The notes under the pieces: model-generated
The model's input: the letters and a program-made list of their open reading frames with translations, nothing else
Told to the model about the DNA's origin: nothing
Databases searched by the model: none
DNA from: Methylomonas methanica
GTDB taxonomy: Bacteria > Pseudomonadota > Gammaproteobacteria > Methylococcales > Methylomonadaceae
Assembly: GCF_001644035.1 (NCBI RefSeq)
Contig: NZ_LUUG01000133.1
Coordinates: 1-64,000, forward strand
Direction: 5' to 3'
Length of the DNA: 64,000 nucleotides
In this document: piece after piece, positions 43,121 to 52,973 of the stretch
Numbering within the stretch: the stretch's first letter is position 1
Layout: each line of letters begins with the position of its first letter
Made by a program: the position numbers and the translations under genes

Positions 43121-43821
43121 AGCGCACGGTACTGGTGACCGGCGCCAGCTCCGGCATCGGCCGGGCGATTGCGCGACAACTGCTGGCGCACGGTCACCAA
43201 GTCATTGGCACTTCCAGAGACTGCCGGCGGTTTACCAAGCTTCACACCAATTTTGTCGGCGTCGAGCTGGATCTGGCTAAATTAGCCGGCGTGCCACAGT
43301 TCGCCAAACAGCTGCAAAATGATTTCCCGGATTTGGATGCGGTGGTATTTGCCGCCGGTTACGGCCAATTCGGCGGTTTGGAGCAATTTTCCTTCGAACA
43401 AATCGAAACCTTGATGACCGTCAATTTCACCGCACAGGCCTGCCTGACGCGGGCGCTGTTACCGAAACTAAAGCAAAAAACACACGCCAATCTGGTGTAT
43501 ATCGGTTCGGAAGCGGCTTTAAAAGGCAGCCGCAACGGCAGCATCTATTGCGCCAGCAAATTTGCCTTGCGCGGATTTAGCCAGGCCTTGCGTGACGAGT
43601 GCGGCAAAAGCGCGGTGCGGGTGTCCTTGGTCAATCCGGGCATGGTCGATACCGCTTTTTTTGATACATTGTCGTTCGCACCCGGCAAACAATCCGGTCA
43701 AGCCTTGATGGCTGAGGATGTTGCCGATGCGATTTCTTATATCCTGCAAGCAGGCCCGCACAGCGTCATCGACGAAATCAACTTAAACCCATCCAGCAAA
43801 GTGATCGAATTTAAGAAATAA
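43108..43821 (+). CDS. SDR-family NAD(P)-dependent oxidoreductase
   Basis: A 237-residue classical short-chain dehydrogenase: VLVTGASSGIGRAIA cofactor loop near residue 9, NNAG replaced by FAAGYG, and the catalytic YCASK. It begins inside the photolyase-like gene (13-bp overlap), so the two are translationally coupled. The pairing of these two families recurs in proteobacteria and suggests a joint repair or detoxification task; the substrate is unknown. Confidence 0.92.
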   Translation: MHAVKRTVLVTGASSGIGRAIARQLLAHGHQVIGTSRDCRRFTKLHTNFVGVELDLAKLAGVPQFAKQLQNDFPDLDAVVFAAGYGQFGGLEQFSFEQIETLMTVNFTAQACLTRALLPKLKQKTHANLVYIGSEAALKGSRNGSIYCASKFALRGFSQALRDECGKSAVRVSLVNPGMVDTAFFDTLSFAPGKQSGQALMAEDVADAISYILQAGPHSVIDEINLNPSSKVIEFKK

Positions 43822-43827
43822 CCCCAG

Positions 43828-45432
43828 ATGCTAGCCAAACTCATCGTTTATTGCGCTTATTACCTTAAATCCGCCGATTGGTATCGAAAAGCCAAGCTGT
43901 TTTTTTACGACCTGCTGGAAAACAGCCATAGCCGGAAAAAGAAATATTTCGATGCGACGATGATTGGCCTATTGATTTTGAGCGTGATATTTCTGATTTA
44001 CGACATCGAGCACGAAGACAGCAAGATGGGCGGCTATTTCGAGCTGGCGATTTTGATGGTGTTCATCGTCGAATATTGCCTGCGGGGCTGGATTTATTCC
44101 GACACCTATAAAGTCATCATCGAGGAATACGAGAAAGCGCTGTATTTGAATCTGGATTTCAATCTGCTCGGGGTATTTCGCAAAGCCTTCGTCAGGGATA
44201 TGGAATACATAAGCTCGCCGTTTGCGATCATAGACATCTTGGCTATTCTGCCCAGTTACCGGCCGCTGGCGATCTTGCGGATTTTCATCATTTTCCGGTT
44301 GTTCAAGCTATTCCGTTACTCCAACAGCGCCAAATTGTTCGCCGACGCCTTGGCCAGCAAGCGCTTCGAGCTGATGACCCTACTGATCTTCACCTGCTTT
44401 TTGGTGTTTATCGCCAGCGTGTCGATTTACATGTTCGAATACCAGGCACTTGGTAGCGGCATCCATAATCTATTCGACGCGTTTTATTGGACCATTGTTA
44501 CCTTGGCGACGGTGGGTTTTGGCGACATTACCCCGCAGACCACCGGCGGCCGCTGGGTGACGATTTTTTTGATACTGGCCAGCCTGGGTGTGTTGTCGTT
44601 CTTCACCTCCATCCTGATCGCCGCGTTCAGCGAGAAGATGCTGTCGGTCTGCGAAACCAGAACTTACGCCGAACTGGACCGCTACGACAGTTTCATCATC
44701 ATTTGCGGTTTTGGCCGGGTCGGCCAGGAGATTGCCCGGCATTTGCACAATGACAGGCAGAAATTTTTAATCATCGATAGAGTGCCGGCGCGGATTGAGT
44801 TAGCTAAGAAACGCGGCTATCTGGCAATAGAAAGCGATGCCAGTAATAATGAAGTGCTGATCAACGCCGGTATATGCCGCGGCGCCAGCGCCATTCTCTG
44901 CATTACCGGCGATGATGTGATTAACGTCTATGTGACTTTAACCAGCCGGCATTTAAATAAAAACCTGCGGATTATTTCCCGCGCCAACCGCCACGATAAC
45001 GTCAATAAACTCTATCAGGCCGGCGCCGATAACGTCATCAGGCCGTTTGAGATTGCCGGCTTGCTGGCTGCGGAGTTTGTGGGTCAGCCCGTCGCTTTCG
45101 AGGCTATCTCCGGTATTTTGCATAACCAAACCGAGACGGTAATGGAGTCGGTATTGGTCAGCGAAAAGTCGCCGCTGGATAATCAACAAATCGGTCAACT
45201 GGATTTACAGCAGCGCAAGCTCACCTTGTTGGGTGTGATCAGCGACAATCCGATTCATTTGAAACATAAGAATAAATACCAGGTTAAGCAGCAACATTTT
45301 TATTTCAATCCGGAAGTGGACTTTATTCTGCGGCACGGCGACATGCTGGTGTTATTGGGCCGCAAGTACGGCATCGATCATTTTCGCGACCAGGTGGAAC
45401 AACGCCGTTTATTCAGCAGGAAGCCCAAATGA
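43828..45432 (+). CDS. Voltage-gated-type K+ channel with RCK domain
   Basis: A 534-residue membrane protein with about six helices including an arginine-bearing S4-like stretch (ILRIFIIFRLFKLFRYS), a pore with the K+ selectivity filter TVGFGD at 228-233, and a cytoplasmic RCK_N domain (IIICGFGRVGQEIARHL) followed by RCK_C (LDNQQIGQLDL...DMLVLLGRK). NAD(H) or nucleotide binding should gate it. It overlaps the next RCK gene by 4 bp. Confidence 0.9.
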   Translation: MLAKLIVYCAYYLKSADWYRKAKLFFYDLLENSHSRKKKYFDATMIGLLILSVIFLIYDIEHEDSKMGGYFELAILMVFIVEYCLRGWIYSDTYKVIIEEYEKALYLNLDFNLLGVFRKAFVRDMEYISSPFAIIDILAILPSYRPLAILRIFIIFRLFKLFRYSNSAKLFADALASKRFELMTLLIFTCFLVFIASVSIYMFEYQALGSGIHNLFDAFYWTIVTLATVGFGDITPQTTGGRWVTIFLILASLGVLSFFTSILIAAFSEKMLSVCETRTYAELDRYDSFIIICGFGRVGQEIARHLHNDRQKFLIIDRVPARIELAKKRGYLAIESDASNNEVLINAGICRGASAILCITGDDVINVYVTLTSRHLNKNLRIISRANRHDNVNKLYQAGADNVIRPFEIAGLLAAEFVGQPVAFEAISGILHNQTETVMESVLVSEKSPLDNQQIGQLDLQQRKLTLLGVISDNPIHLKHKNKYQVKQQHFYFNPEVDFILRHGDMLVLLGRKYGIDHFRDQVEQRRLFSRKPK

Positions 45433-46133
45433 AAAACATCGCCGTATTCGGTTACAACCGGCTGTCGTTCGAGGCCATTAGCCGGCTGGACAAAGAGCTG
45501 TATCAAATCACTGTCATCGATCATGATCCGATCAAAGCAGCGCTGGCGCGGGAAAACGGTTTTGAAACCGCCAATATCGATTTTCGTAGCGACGACGATT
45601 TGAAGCTGATCGGCATAGGCGCGCACATCGATACGCTATTTTGCTTTTTCGACACGGACTCGGAAAATGTATTTCTGACGCTGTCGGCGCGGGCACTGGA
45701 TAAGGAGTTGAATATCGTCGCCATTGTCGATAGTCCGGAGTCGGCGGAAAAACTCATCGCGGCCGGTGCCAACAAGATTATCGACCCTTACGAAATCTGC
45801 GGGCGCAAAATTCACGATATGCTGAAAAGGCCGGATATCAATGATATTTTCGATCACACCGTATTCGGCAGGCACGATCTGCATTTGGCCGAGGTGACTA
45901 TTCCGGAAAACAGCTATCTGGAAAATGCCCATGTCGCACAGCTGCATTTAAGTTCGCAGTACAATTTGATATTGATCGGTATCGTCAATAAACAAGTCAG
46001 CGAACAGCTGCATTTTGTGGTGGAGGAATTTGATCGCCGCCTGAGTGTTGGCGATATTTTGGTGATTTTGGGCCCCTCGCGGGAAATTAGAGCATTTAAA
46101 AAAGACGTCGAAAATGAGTTTTGTAAAATTTAG
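45429..46133 (+). CDS. TrkA-like RCK protein with degenerate nucleotide motif
   Basis: A 234-residue soluble RCK protein (RCK_N plus RCK_C), coupled to the channel gene by an ATGA overlap. The usual GxGxxG is replaced by VFGYNRLSFEAI, while the acidic VIDHDP strand end and the DPYEICG segment remain. It may form mixed gating rings with the channel and not bind NAD in the standard way (inference). The following gene is a convergent antiporter. Confidence 0.88.
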   Translation: MKNIAVFGYNRLSFEAISRLDKELYQITVIDHDPIKAALARENGFETANIDFRSDDDLKLIGIGAHIDTLFCFFDTDSENVFLTLSARALDKELNIVAIVDSPESAEKLIAAGANKIIDPYEICGRKIHDMLKRPDINDIFDHTVFGRHDLHLAEVTIPENSYLENAHVAQLHLSSQYNLILIGIVNKQVSEQLHFVVEEFDRRLSVGDILVILGPSREIRAFKKDVENEFCKI

Positions 46134-46162
46134 TCGGCTCTTGCACTAGCACCTAACCGATT

Positions 46163-47383
46163 TTATTTTTTCTCCGCCAGTCCCAGCCAGCGCGCCAAAG
46201 CCGCTAGCGAAAAACCCTGTATCAACACGGACATCACCACAATAAAACTGATTAGGACAAAAATCTCTCCAGCCTCTTTGCTGCCGGCTGCCAACGGAAA
46301 AGTCGCCAGTACGATAGGTACGGAACCGCGTAGTCCCACCCAGGAAACCAGCAACTTTTCCTTAAAACCGATGTTGGCCCAGAACAAACTGATGAATACA
46401 CTGACCGGACGGGCTACAAACATCAGGAACAGACTGATCGCCACGGCAACGCTGGCCAAGGAAGACAATTCGGCGCGATAAGGTACCGACAGCATGCCCA
46501 AGGTTAAAAACATGATGATCTGCATCAGCCAGGCGAAGCTGTCGTGAAAGGCACTGATGTAGTGCTGATGGATAACCTCCCGGTTCCCGGCCACAATGCC
46601 GGCCACGTAAACGGCCAAAAAACCATTGCCATGCATAAATGTAGCACCGCTATAAGTCAGCAACACCAATGCTATCGAGGCGATGGCATACAGGCCGGCC
46701 GAACTTAAGCCCAAGCGATTAAGCAGCCAGACCATGAAACGACCGGCGCCATACCCAACGCCCACACCTATCAGCAGTTGCAACACCAGAAACATGCCGC
46801 CTTCCAGAAAGGCTGATTCGCCCCCGGTCGAATAGTTGAGCAAGGTGACTGTCAGCAACACTGCCATCGGGTCGTTGCTGCTTGATTCAAGTTCCAGAAG
46901 CGGTTGCAACTTGCCTTTTAAAACGATTTGACTGGAGCGCAACACGGAAAACACCGCAGCTGCGTCCGTGGAAGAGACAATGGCGGCTAGCAAGAGGCCT
47001 TGAGTTAGCGTGATGCCGTGCACCCCCAGCGAAAACGTGCTGAACGAGCCGAGGATAAACCAGGCAAAACTGCCCAGTAGCAGCATGGTGATAAACACGC
47101 CTAGCGTGGAGAGGCACAATCCCTGCCACAAAACCGGACGAATATTGGGCCAATGCGAGTCAAGACCGCCGGTAAACAAAATAAAAATCAGCGCAAAATC
47201 GCCGATAAACTTTGCAATTTCCGGGCTATGAAGTTCAGGTCCACCGAATTCGCCAATCAGCCAGCCGGTCAATAGAAAAAACAGCAGCGAGGGAATACCC
47301 ACTTTGCTGGCCAGTTTGCTGGAAAACACGCTGATTAATAACAAGCTGGCGCCAACCAGGCTGACTAATTCAATGGAGGGCAT
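46163..47383 (-). CDS. CPA1-family cation:proton antiporter
   Basis: A 406-residue, about 12-helix Na+/H+ or K+/H+ exchanger. Family marks are the AAIVSSTDAAAVFSVLR segment (ST-D-A in the ion site), GSVPIVLATFPL near the end and the first helices LASKVGIPSLLFFLLTGWLIG. There is no C-terminal RCK or TrkA_C tail. Converges on the TrkA-like gene with 29 bp between; together with the channel it suggests local control of monovalent cations. Confidence 0.92.
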   Translation of the reverse strand: MPSIELVSLVGASLLLISVFSSKLASKVGIPSLLFFLLTGWLIGEFGGPELHSPEIAKFIGDFALIFILFTGGLDSHWPNIRPVLWQGLCLSTLGVFITMLLLGSFAWFILGSFSTFSLGVHGITLTQGLLLAAIVSSTDAAAVFSVLRSSQIVLKGKLQPLLELESSSNDPMAVLLTVTLLNYSTGGESAFLEGGMFLVLQLLIGVGVGYGAGRFMVWLLNRLGLSSAGLYAIASIALVLLTYSGATFMHGNGFLAVYVAGIVAGNREVIHQHYISAFHDSFAWLMQIIMFLTLGMLSVPYRAELSSLASVAVAISLFLMFVARPVSVFISLFWANIGFKEKLLVSWVGLRGSVPIVLATFPLAAGSKEAGEIFVLISFIVVMSVLIQGFSLAALARWLGLAEKK

Positions 47384-47866
47384 GGGCGATTCTCTGTAAT
47401 CCGGAATTCATGGTCTATTTGTGGTTGCAATTTATGCGCGGGTAAGGGTTAGAAAATTAGTAACTATTCAGCGAATCGCAAAATGCTACAAATCGCTGAG
47501 AAATTGCGCCCTCTCCCGCTGGAAAGGCTACGCTGTGCTTCGTGGTGAATAATTGGGAAAATTATTCATCGTGCTCATGATGTATGGGTAAATAAGCTAT
47601 CTTGCAAGCCCGGACCGGCCTTTTCTGTCCCGTCCGAAATAGCGCCTTATGTCCCACGCCGAATTGTTCCGTGCCGGTAAACAAGGGCGATTGCCTCGCT
47701 CAGCGCGACGCGGTAAAGTCTAATGCTGGAGCAGAGCTGCATCAGCATGCTGAAAACGGCAATATTTCGCATAAGGAGCGCATCCGCTACCAAAATGGCG
47801 AGTTCGATTGCCTGGACAATATAGCCGGAATGGAACCGGTTCGGCTATTTCTATGATCTCAATACC
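47384..47866. other. Intergenic region with AT-rich hairpin
   Basis: About 480 bp. TGAATAATT-GGGAA-AATTATTCA at 47546-47568 is a perfect 9-bp stem without a U-run, so it may be an operator or RNA structure. A Cys-rich 84-codon frame at 47602-47856 has no start signal or family and I do not call it. Confidence 0.45.
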
Positions 47867-48820
47867 ATGGCTATGAAACGTTTCAAAAACATCCTGTATG
47901 TCGCCGAGTTTGCCGTCGATCAGAGTCTGGCTATTGCGCGGGTGATTGCTCTGGCGGAAAACAACCAAGCCAGATTGACGTTTTTGCATGTCGTAGAACA
48001 ACCGCGTCTGGGGGCTTTGCTTGATCTTTTTACCCCGGAGCAGATCGACATGCAGTTGCGCGAGCAGGAACGCCATAAGCTAGAGGCGTTAGTGCTTGGC
48101 TATAGCAGCGTAAATCCCGTTGATTTGCAAATCCGGATTGGCAGCCCATTTATCGAAATCGTACGTCAGACATTGGATGGCGACCATGACTTGGTCATCA
48201 AATTGGCGAGGGGCGGCCAGGGTATTCAAGGCCATTTGTTCGGCAGTACGGACATGCATTTGTTGCGTAAATGTCCGCGCCCGGTCTGGTTGATGCGGCC
48301 GGCAGAAAAAGCCAATTATGCCAAAATCATGGCCGCCGTTGATTTCGATCCCTGGTCCTCTGACGGGGCAGACGACAGCTTGAACCGCAGAATTTTGGAA
48401 CTCGCCAGCTCGGTGGCGCTTTCCGATTTCGCGGAATTGCATCTGGTGCATGTTTGGGACTCGATGTTGAGCGCGTGGGCAGGCGAAATTTCGCATAAAA
48501 CCGTCGAAATACAGATTGAAGCCGAAAGAGCCCGCTATCAGTCCGGACTCGATGACTTGTCAGTCAAATTACGGCATTGGATAGGCGATGAGGCTTACAA
48601 TTACTTATCGCCACGACTTCATCTGATCAGAGGGAGTGCGCGGGACGATATTCCCGCTTTGGCGGCTAGGCTTGACGTAAACTTACTCGTGATGGGGACA
48701 GTAGCGCGTACCGGTATCAAAGGCCTGATCATCGGCAACACTGCCGAAGTCATCCTTAACGGTATCCACTGCTCGGTACTTGCAGTCAAGCCGGACGGCT
48801 TTGTTTCTCCTTTAGCATGA
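47867..48820 (+). CDS. Tandem universal stress protein
   Basis: A 317-residue protein of two UspA-like domains. The first starts KRFKNILYVAEFAVDQSLAIA and the second near residue 145 (YAKIMAAVDFDPWS). The C-terminal LLVMGTVARTGIKGLIIGNTAE with G-x2-G-x9-G(S/N) indicates the second domain binds ATP; the first has a weaker version (HLFGSTDMHLL). E. coli UspE is a close architectural match. Stand-alone gene. Confidence 0.92.
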   Translation: MAMKRFKNILYVAEFAVDQSLAIARVIALAENNQARLTFLHVVEQPRLGALLDLFTPEQIDMQLREQERHKLEALVLGYSSVNPVDLQIRIGSPFIEIVRQTLDGDHDLVIKLARGGQGIQGHLFGSTDMHLLRKCPRPVWLMRPAEKANYAKIMAAVDFDPWSSDGADDSLNRRILELASSVALSDFAELHLVHVWDSMLSAWAGEISHKTVEIQIEAERARYQSGLDDLSVKLRHWIGDEAYNYLSPRLHLIRGSARDDIPALAARLDVNLLVMGTVARTGIKGLIIGNTAEVILNGIHCSVLAVKPDGFVSPLA

Positions 48821-48904
48821 CGAGTCCATAGGACGTAGTTCTGCGAAAATCCGATATTATTAGCGGTATCCAAACATTCGCACCATTAATTCAAGACATA
48901 GAAA

Positions 48905-49402
48905 ATGAATTTTTTAAAATTAAGTCCACGTATTGGTTTTTTCCTGGGGTTTGCTGCCTGCGCTTCGCTGTTGGCGGTTGGCGCCTATTTGCAATTTGTC
49001 GAAGAGTTGGAGCCTTGCCCGCTGTGTATTTCGCAGAGGTTGGCCATTCTGGCGACAGGCGTGATTTTTTTAATCGCCGGCTTGCATAATCGCGGCCGCA
49101 AAGTTTACGCGCTGTGCAGTGCGGCTGCGGCGCTGATTGGCGCCAGTGTTTCGGCCCGCCATGTCTGGTTACAACATCTGCCGCCCGAAGAAGTGCCGGA
49201 ATGCAGTCCGGGTCTGGAATACGTGTTTCAACATTTCCCGTTGGCCGACACCATCAAACTGATGCTGACCGGCACCGGCGAATGCGCGAAGATCGATTGG
49301 ACCTTGCTGGGCCTGAGTATTCCGGCCTGGACCTTGTTCGCGTTTTTGTCTTTAGCGGGGTGGGCGTGTTTGCAATTTTTTAACGATGCCGATGCCCTTT
49401 AG
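48905..49402 (+). CDS. dsbB: Disulfide bond formation protein B
   Basis: A 165-residue, four-helix inner-membrane oxidase that reoxidises DsbA and passes electrons to quinone. Both redox pairs are present: C38 and C41 in EPCPLCISQR, and C100 and C127 in the second periplasmic loop (VPECSPG; GTGECAKIDW). Length is normal. No partner dsbA is nearby. Confidence 0.95.
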   Translation: MNFLKLSPRIGFFLGFAACASLLAVGAYLQFVEELEPCPLCISQRLAILATGVIFLIAGLHNRGRKVYALCSAAAALIGASVSARHVWLQHLPPEEVPECSPGLEYVFQHFPLADTIKLMLTGTGECAKIDWTLLGLSIPAWTLFAFLSLAGWACLQFFNDADAL

Positions 49403-49741
49403 CTTAGTGACTGGCATGACGATCAGTGCGAATTACCATTGCGATGCGCCGGGCTTCTGGAAAAATCGGCAATACTCGTAGAATTGGAGGGCCAAACTTT
49501 TTCAAGGCGCCCTTTGTTCAAATTCCAGCCGCTACAGCGTCGAATCGATACAGCTCCGCAACAGGTTATGCACAAAAACGGGGCATGGCCTGCACGGCAT
49601 TGCACTAGGGCCTGCGATATTTAACACAGATTAATTTTTTACGTAAGTCATTGATTTATAATTGGCAAATCCGCTGGCTTAAATTTGCACAATTTAACAA
49701 ATGTGTAATAAAAACCGACACTAAGCGATTCTCTCAAAAGC

Positions 49742-49776
49742 CTATCCACAGAGTTATCCACAGCTTTTGTGGGTAA
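49742..49776. promoter_or_regulatory. Cluster of three DnaA boxes upstream of priA
   Basis: TTATCCACA (49754-49762) is a perfect DnaA box; CTATCCACA (49742-49750) and, inverted, TTACCCACA (49768-49776) differ by one base. To the left lies an AT-rich tract from about 49620. The remaining gap back to 49403 shows no gene. It may regulate priA, titrate DnaA, or belong to an origin. Confidence 0.7.
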
Positions 49777-49837
49777 CTCAGATTCCTCAATCCTGTTAAC
49801 GACTTAGCGACCTAATATCAAAAAAACATCACAAGAC

Positions 49838-52045
49838 ATGCCTAACTGTGACACTCCCGGCAATTTAATTTTGAAAGTTGCTGTGCCAGTTCCGCTGGAC
49901 CGGTTATTCGATTATCTGCCGCCGGTGGGCGTTAGTTGGCCCGAATTGCAAGCAGGTGTCAGAGTGTTGGTACCCTTCGGTAAGCGTCAGCAAGTGGGGG
50001 TTTTGATGGCTGTCGCGGACAACTCCAGTGTCCAGACGAATAAACTCAAACCGGCTATCGCCATTCTGGATACCGACCCGCTATTGTCCGCAACCGATAT
50101 AGGCCTATTGCGCTGGGCCGGCCGTTACTATCACCACCCGCTCGGCGAAGTGCTGGCCGCGGCGTTTCCGGTGGCCTTGCGTCAGGGCCGGCCGGCCTTA
50201 TTGCAACGGCAACCCTGTTTCGGCCTCAGCCCGCAGGGGCAATTAATATCCCCGGAACAGTTGCGCCGCGCGCCCAAACAACAAGCGCTGCTGGCCTTAT
50301 TGCAAACTACCGGTAGTGCGATGACCACGAGCGCGCTCAGCGCCTATAAGCCTGCGCTGAAAGCCTTGCTCGATAAGGGTCTTGTGATGGAACAAAATCC
50401 TGTTCCTGGGATTGCAGCAACCCTTACCAAGACCGCTTTGTCGGCCAATCCGGAGCAACAAACGGCTATCGCTGCGGTCATCGCCAATCTGGGCCGCTTT
50501 GCCGTATCCCTGTTAGAGGGGGTTACCGGTAGCGGCAAGACCGAAGTGTATATGCAGATCATCGCCAAGGTGTTGGAGCAGGGCAAGCAAGTCCTGGTTT
50601 TACTGCCGGAAATCAGCCTGACGCCGCAACTGGAGCAGCGTTTTCTAAAGCGTTTTGCGGTCAACATGGTATCCACGCATTCGAAATTAACCGATAACCA
50701 GCGTTTGCAAGCCTGGCTATGCATGCAGCAAGGCGAAGCGGCGATTATGCTCGGCACCCGTTCCGCGCTGTTCACGCCAATGCCGCGCCCCGGCCTGATC
50801 ATTCTCGACGAAGAGCACGACAGTTCGTTCAAACAACAGGAAGGATTTCGCTTTTCCGCGCGGGATGTCGCCATTGCCAGGGCCAAGGGTTTAGGCATCC
50901 CGGTATTACTGGGTTCGGCGACGCCGTCGCTGGAGAGCATGGCGAATGTCGCTCAGCGCCGCTACCAATTGCTACATTTGCCCAATCGGGCCGGCAACGC
51001 CACTGCACCGAGTTTTCAGCTAATGGATATTCGCAATAAAAGGATGCAAGCCGGCCTGTCCGAGCCGTTGCTGGCGGAAATCCACGCCACCCTGACCAAG
51101 AAGCAACAAGCGCTGATTTTTCTTAACCGGCGCGGCTATGCGCCGGTGCAGATTTGCCATGGTTGCGGCTGGGTCTCGCGCTGCCGGCGTTGCGACGCCA
51201 ATCTGGTGATTCACGCCGCCGACCGATTGCTGCGCTGTCATCACTGCGGCAGCGAGCAGCCTTTGCCCAAGCAGTGTCCGGCCTGTAAAACCGGCGAATT
51301 ACAGGCGCTGGGTTTGGGTACGGAACGTATCGAACAAACCCTGGAAGCTTTATTTCCAGACAAGACGGTCGTGCGGCTGGATAGAGACACTACGCAGCGC
51401 AAGGGTTCGCTGGAACAGTATCTGGAGCAGATTCAGGATGGCGGGGTCGATATTATTCTCGGGACGCAAATGCTGGCCAAGGGCCACCATTTTCCGGGCG
51501 TGACGCTGGTAGCGATTCTGGATATAGACAGCGGTCTGTTTAGCATCGATTACCACGGTAGCGAAAGACTGGCGCAGTTAATTGTGCAGGTGGCGGGCCG
51601 AGCCGGTCGGGCCGATCAACCCGGTAAGGTGATATTGCAAACCCGCCATCCGCAACATCCTTTGCTGGATACCTTGCTAAGCAAGGGCTATCGGGCTTTC
51701 GCACAAAGCGCGCTGCAAGAGCGGCGGCAGGCCGGCTTGCCGCCGTTTGGTCATCAAGCCTTGCTTAGGGTGCAAGCCGGCAAAGCCGAGGAACCGCAAC
51801 AGTTTTTACAGGCGGTTTGCCAGAAAATCAGCGAGCTAAATCCCGGCAAAGTGCAGGTCTTGGGGCCGGTGACGGCGCCGATGGCCCGGCGTGCGGGCTT
51901 GTTTCGTTACCAGTTGCTATTGCAGAGTCCGCAGCGTAAAGAGCTGCATCATCTGCTGGATAGTTTGTTGCCGGCCATTTATGTCTTGAAGGTAGCCAAA
52001 AAGGTGCGCTGGTCGCTGGATGTCGATCCGGTGGATTTGTACTAG
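49838..52045 (+). CDS. priA: Primosomal protein N' (replication restart helicase)
   Basis: A 735-residue helicase that reloads the replisome at stalled forks. N-terminal DNA-binding domain, Walker A GVTGSGKTEVY, DEEH box LDEEHDSSFKQQEGFR, zinc-binding cysteines in CHGCGWVSRCRRCDANL and CHHCGSEQPLPKQCPACK, and motif V/VI LIVQVAGRAGRADQPG are all intact. Full size for the family. Just downstream of three DnaA boxes. Confidence 0.97.
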   Translation: MPNCDTPGNLILKVAVPVPLDRLFDYLPPVGVSWPELQAGVRVLVPFGKRQQVGVLMAVADNSSVQTNKLKPAIAILDTDPLLSATDIGLLRWAGRYYHHPLGEVLAAAFPVALRQGRPALLQRQPCFGLSPQGQLISPEQLRRAPKQQALLALLQTTGSAMTTSALSAYKPALKALLDKGLVMEQNPVPGIAATLTKTALSANPEQQTAIAAVIANLGRFAVSLLEGVTGSGKTEVYMQIIAKVLEQGKQVLVLLPEISLTPQLEQRFLKRFAVNMVSTHSKLTDNQRLQAWLCMQQGEAAIMLGTRSALFTPMPRPGLIILDEEHDSSFKQQEGFRFSARDVAIARAKGLGIPVLLGSATPSLESMANVAQRRYQLLHLPNRAGNATAPSFQLMDIRNKRMQAGLSEPLLAEIHATLTKKQQALIFLNRRGYAPVQICHGCGWVSRCRRCDANLVIHAADRLLRCHHCGSEQPLPKQCPACKTGELQALGLGTERIEQTLEALFPDKTVVRLDRDTTQRKGSLEQYLEQIQDGGVDIILGTQMLAKGHHFPGVTLVAILDIDSGLFSIDYHGSERLAQLIVQVAGRAGRADQPGKVILQTRHPQHPLLDTLLSKGYRAFAQSALQERRQAGLPPFGHQALLRVQAGKAEEPQQFLQAVCQKISELNPGKVQVLGPVTAPMARRAGLFRYQLLLQSPQRKELHHLLDSLLPAIYVLKVAKKVRWSLDVDPVDLY

Positions 52046-52219
52046 TCTGATCCGCCAAAATCCGGCGATTTAGTCCGGTTTATGTAATAATTCCCGCCCT
52101 TTACAACGGATCGTAGCAAAACCCATAGACATCTGAATCAGTACATTAAGCGCCGTTGGATTGCACGGTTACAAACTAGATGCCTATGCCTATAACTAAA
52201 ATAAAGAAGGTATTTTTCA

Positions 52220-52972
52220 ATGTGTTGGAGTGGAGAAGCGTCAGGCGTGTTGGCTGCCGCAGGTTTAACGACCGCTGTTTACGTGGCCTACAAAGGCGAA
52301 TCCAAGGAACTGTGGATTCCATTAACCTATTTTGCCTTGATGGAACTGTTGCAGGCATTAACGTATGTGTACATCAATTTGTGCGATAACCCGAATAATC
52401 AGGTGTTAACCCTGCTCGGTTATCTGCATATTGCTTTCCAGCCGTTTTTCGTGAATATGGTGGCGATGTACTTCATTCCGGAAAGCGTCAAACTGAAGAT
52501 CAGAACCACGGTTTACACCCTGTGTGCGATCAGTTCGCTGGCGATGTTGATCAAAATGTATCCGTTCGCCTGGGCCGGCGACTGCGTCCCAGGCACCGAG
52601 GGCTTTTGCGGTGTGCAAACCTGCTCGGTTTCCGGCGATTGGCACATCGCTTGGCAAATGCCTTTAAACGGTTTGATGTCGCAACCCGTGACTTGGCTGC
52701 TGGGTTTCAACTGGGGCTTGCATGCGTTTTCGTATATCTTGGCGGCGTTTTATCTGCCTATCATGTATGGCTCCTGGCGCTTTGTGGGTTTCCATTATTT
52801 GATCGGGCCCTGGATTTCCGACGTCACCACCAACGATCCTAACGAGTATTGCGCGGTATGGTGTTTGTTCTCGATCGCGCTATGCGTATCGGTGATCAAA
52901 ACTCCGATCCGCAAGCATTTGCATGTGAAGAAATGGCCGTTTTATCAACGTGAAGTAGGCGACAGCTTATAA
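52220..52972 (+). CDS. DUF5765-family integral membrane protein
   Basis: A 250-residue protein with seven membrane segments, beginning CWSGEASGVLAAAGLTTAVY, the DUF5765 type. Conserved Cys, His and Trp residues sit in loops (GDCVPGTEGFCGVQTCSVSGDWHIAW). AAGG lies upstream of the ATG. The next gene, a nitroreductase, begins 1 bp after, which suggests coupled expression. Function unknown. Confidence 0.85.
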   Translation: MCWSGEASGVLAAAGLTTAVYVAYKGESKELWIPLTYFALMELLQALTYVYINLCDNPNNQVLTLLGYLHIAFQPFFVNMVAMYFIPESVKLKIRTTVYTLCAISSLAMLIKMYPFAWAGDCVPGTEGFCGVQTCSVSGDWHIAWQMPLNGLMSQPVTWLLGFNWGLHAFSYILAAFYLPIMYGSWRFVGFHYLIGPWISDVTTNDPNEYCAVWCLFSIALCVSVIKTPIRKHLHVKKWPFYQREVGDSL

Positions 52973-52973
52973 G

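Noticed and set aside
47546-47568. AT-rich hairpin as a terminator
   Set aside because: No T-run on either side and about 180 bp from the nearest stop codon.
47602-47856. 84-codon Cys-containing frame before the universal stress protein
   Set aside because: No start signal and no domain; surrounding text does not look coding.
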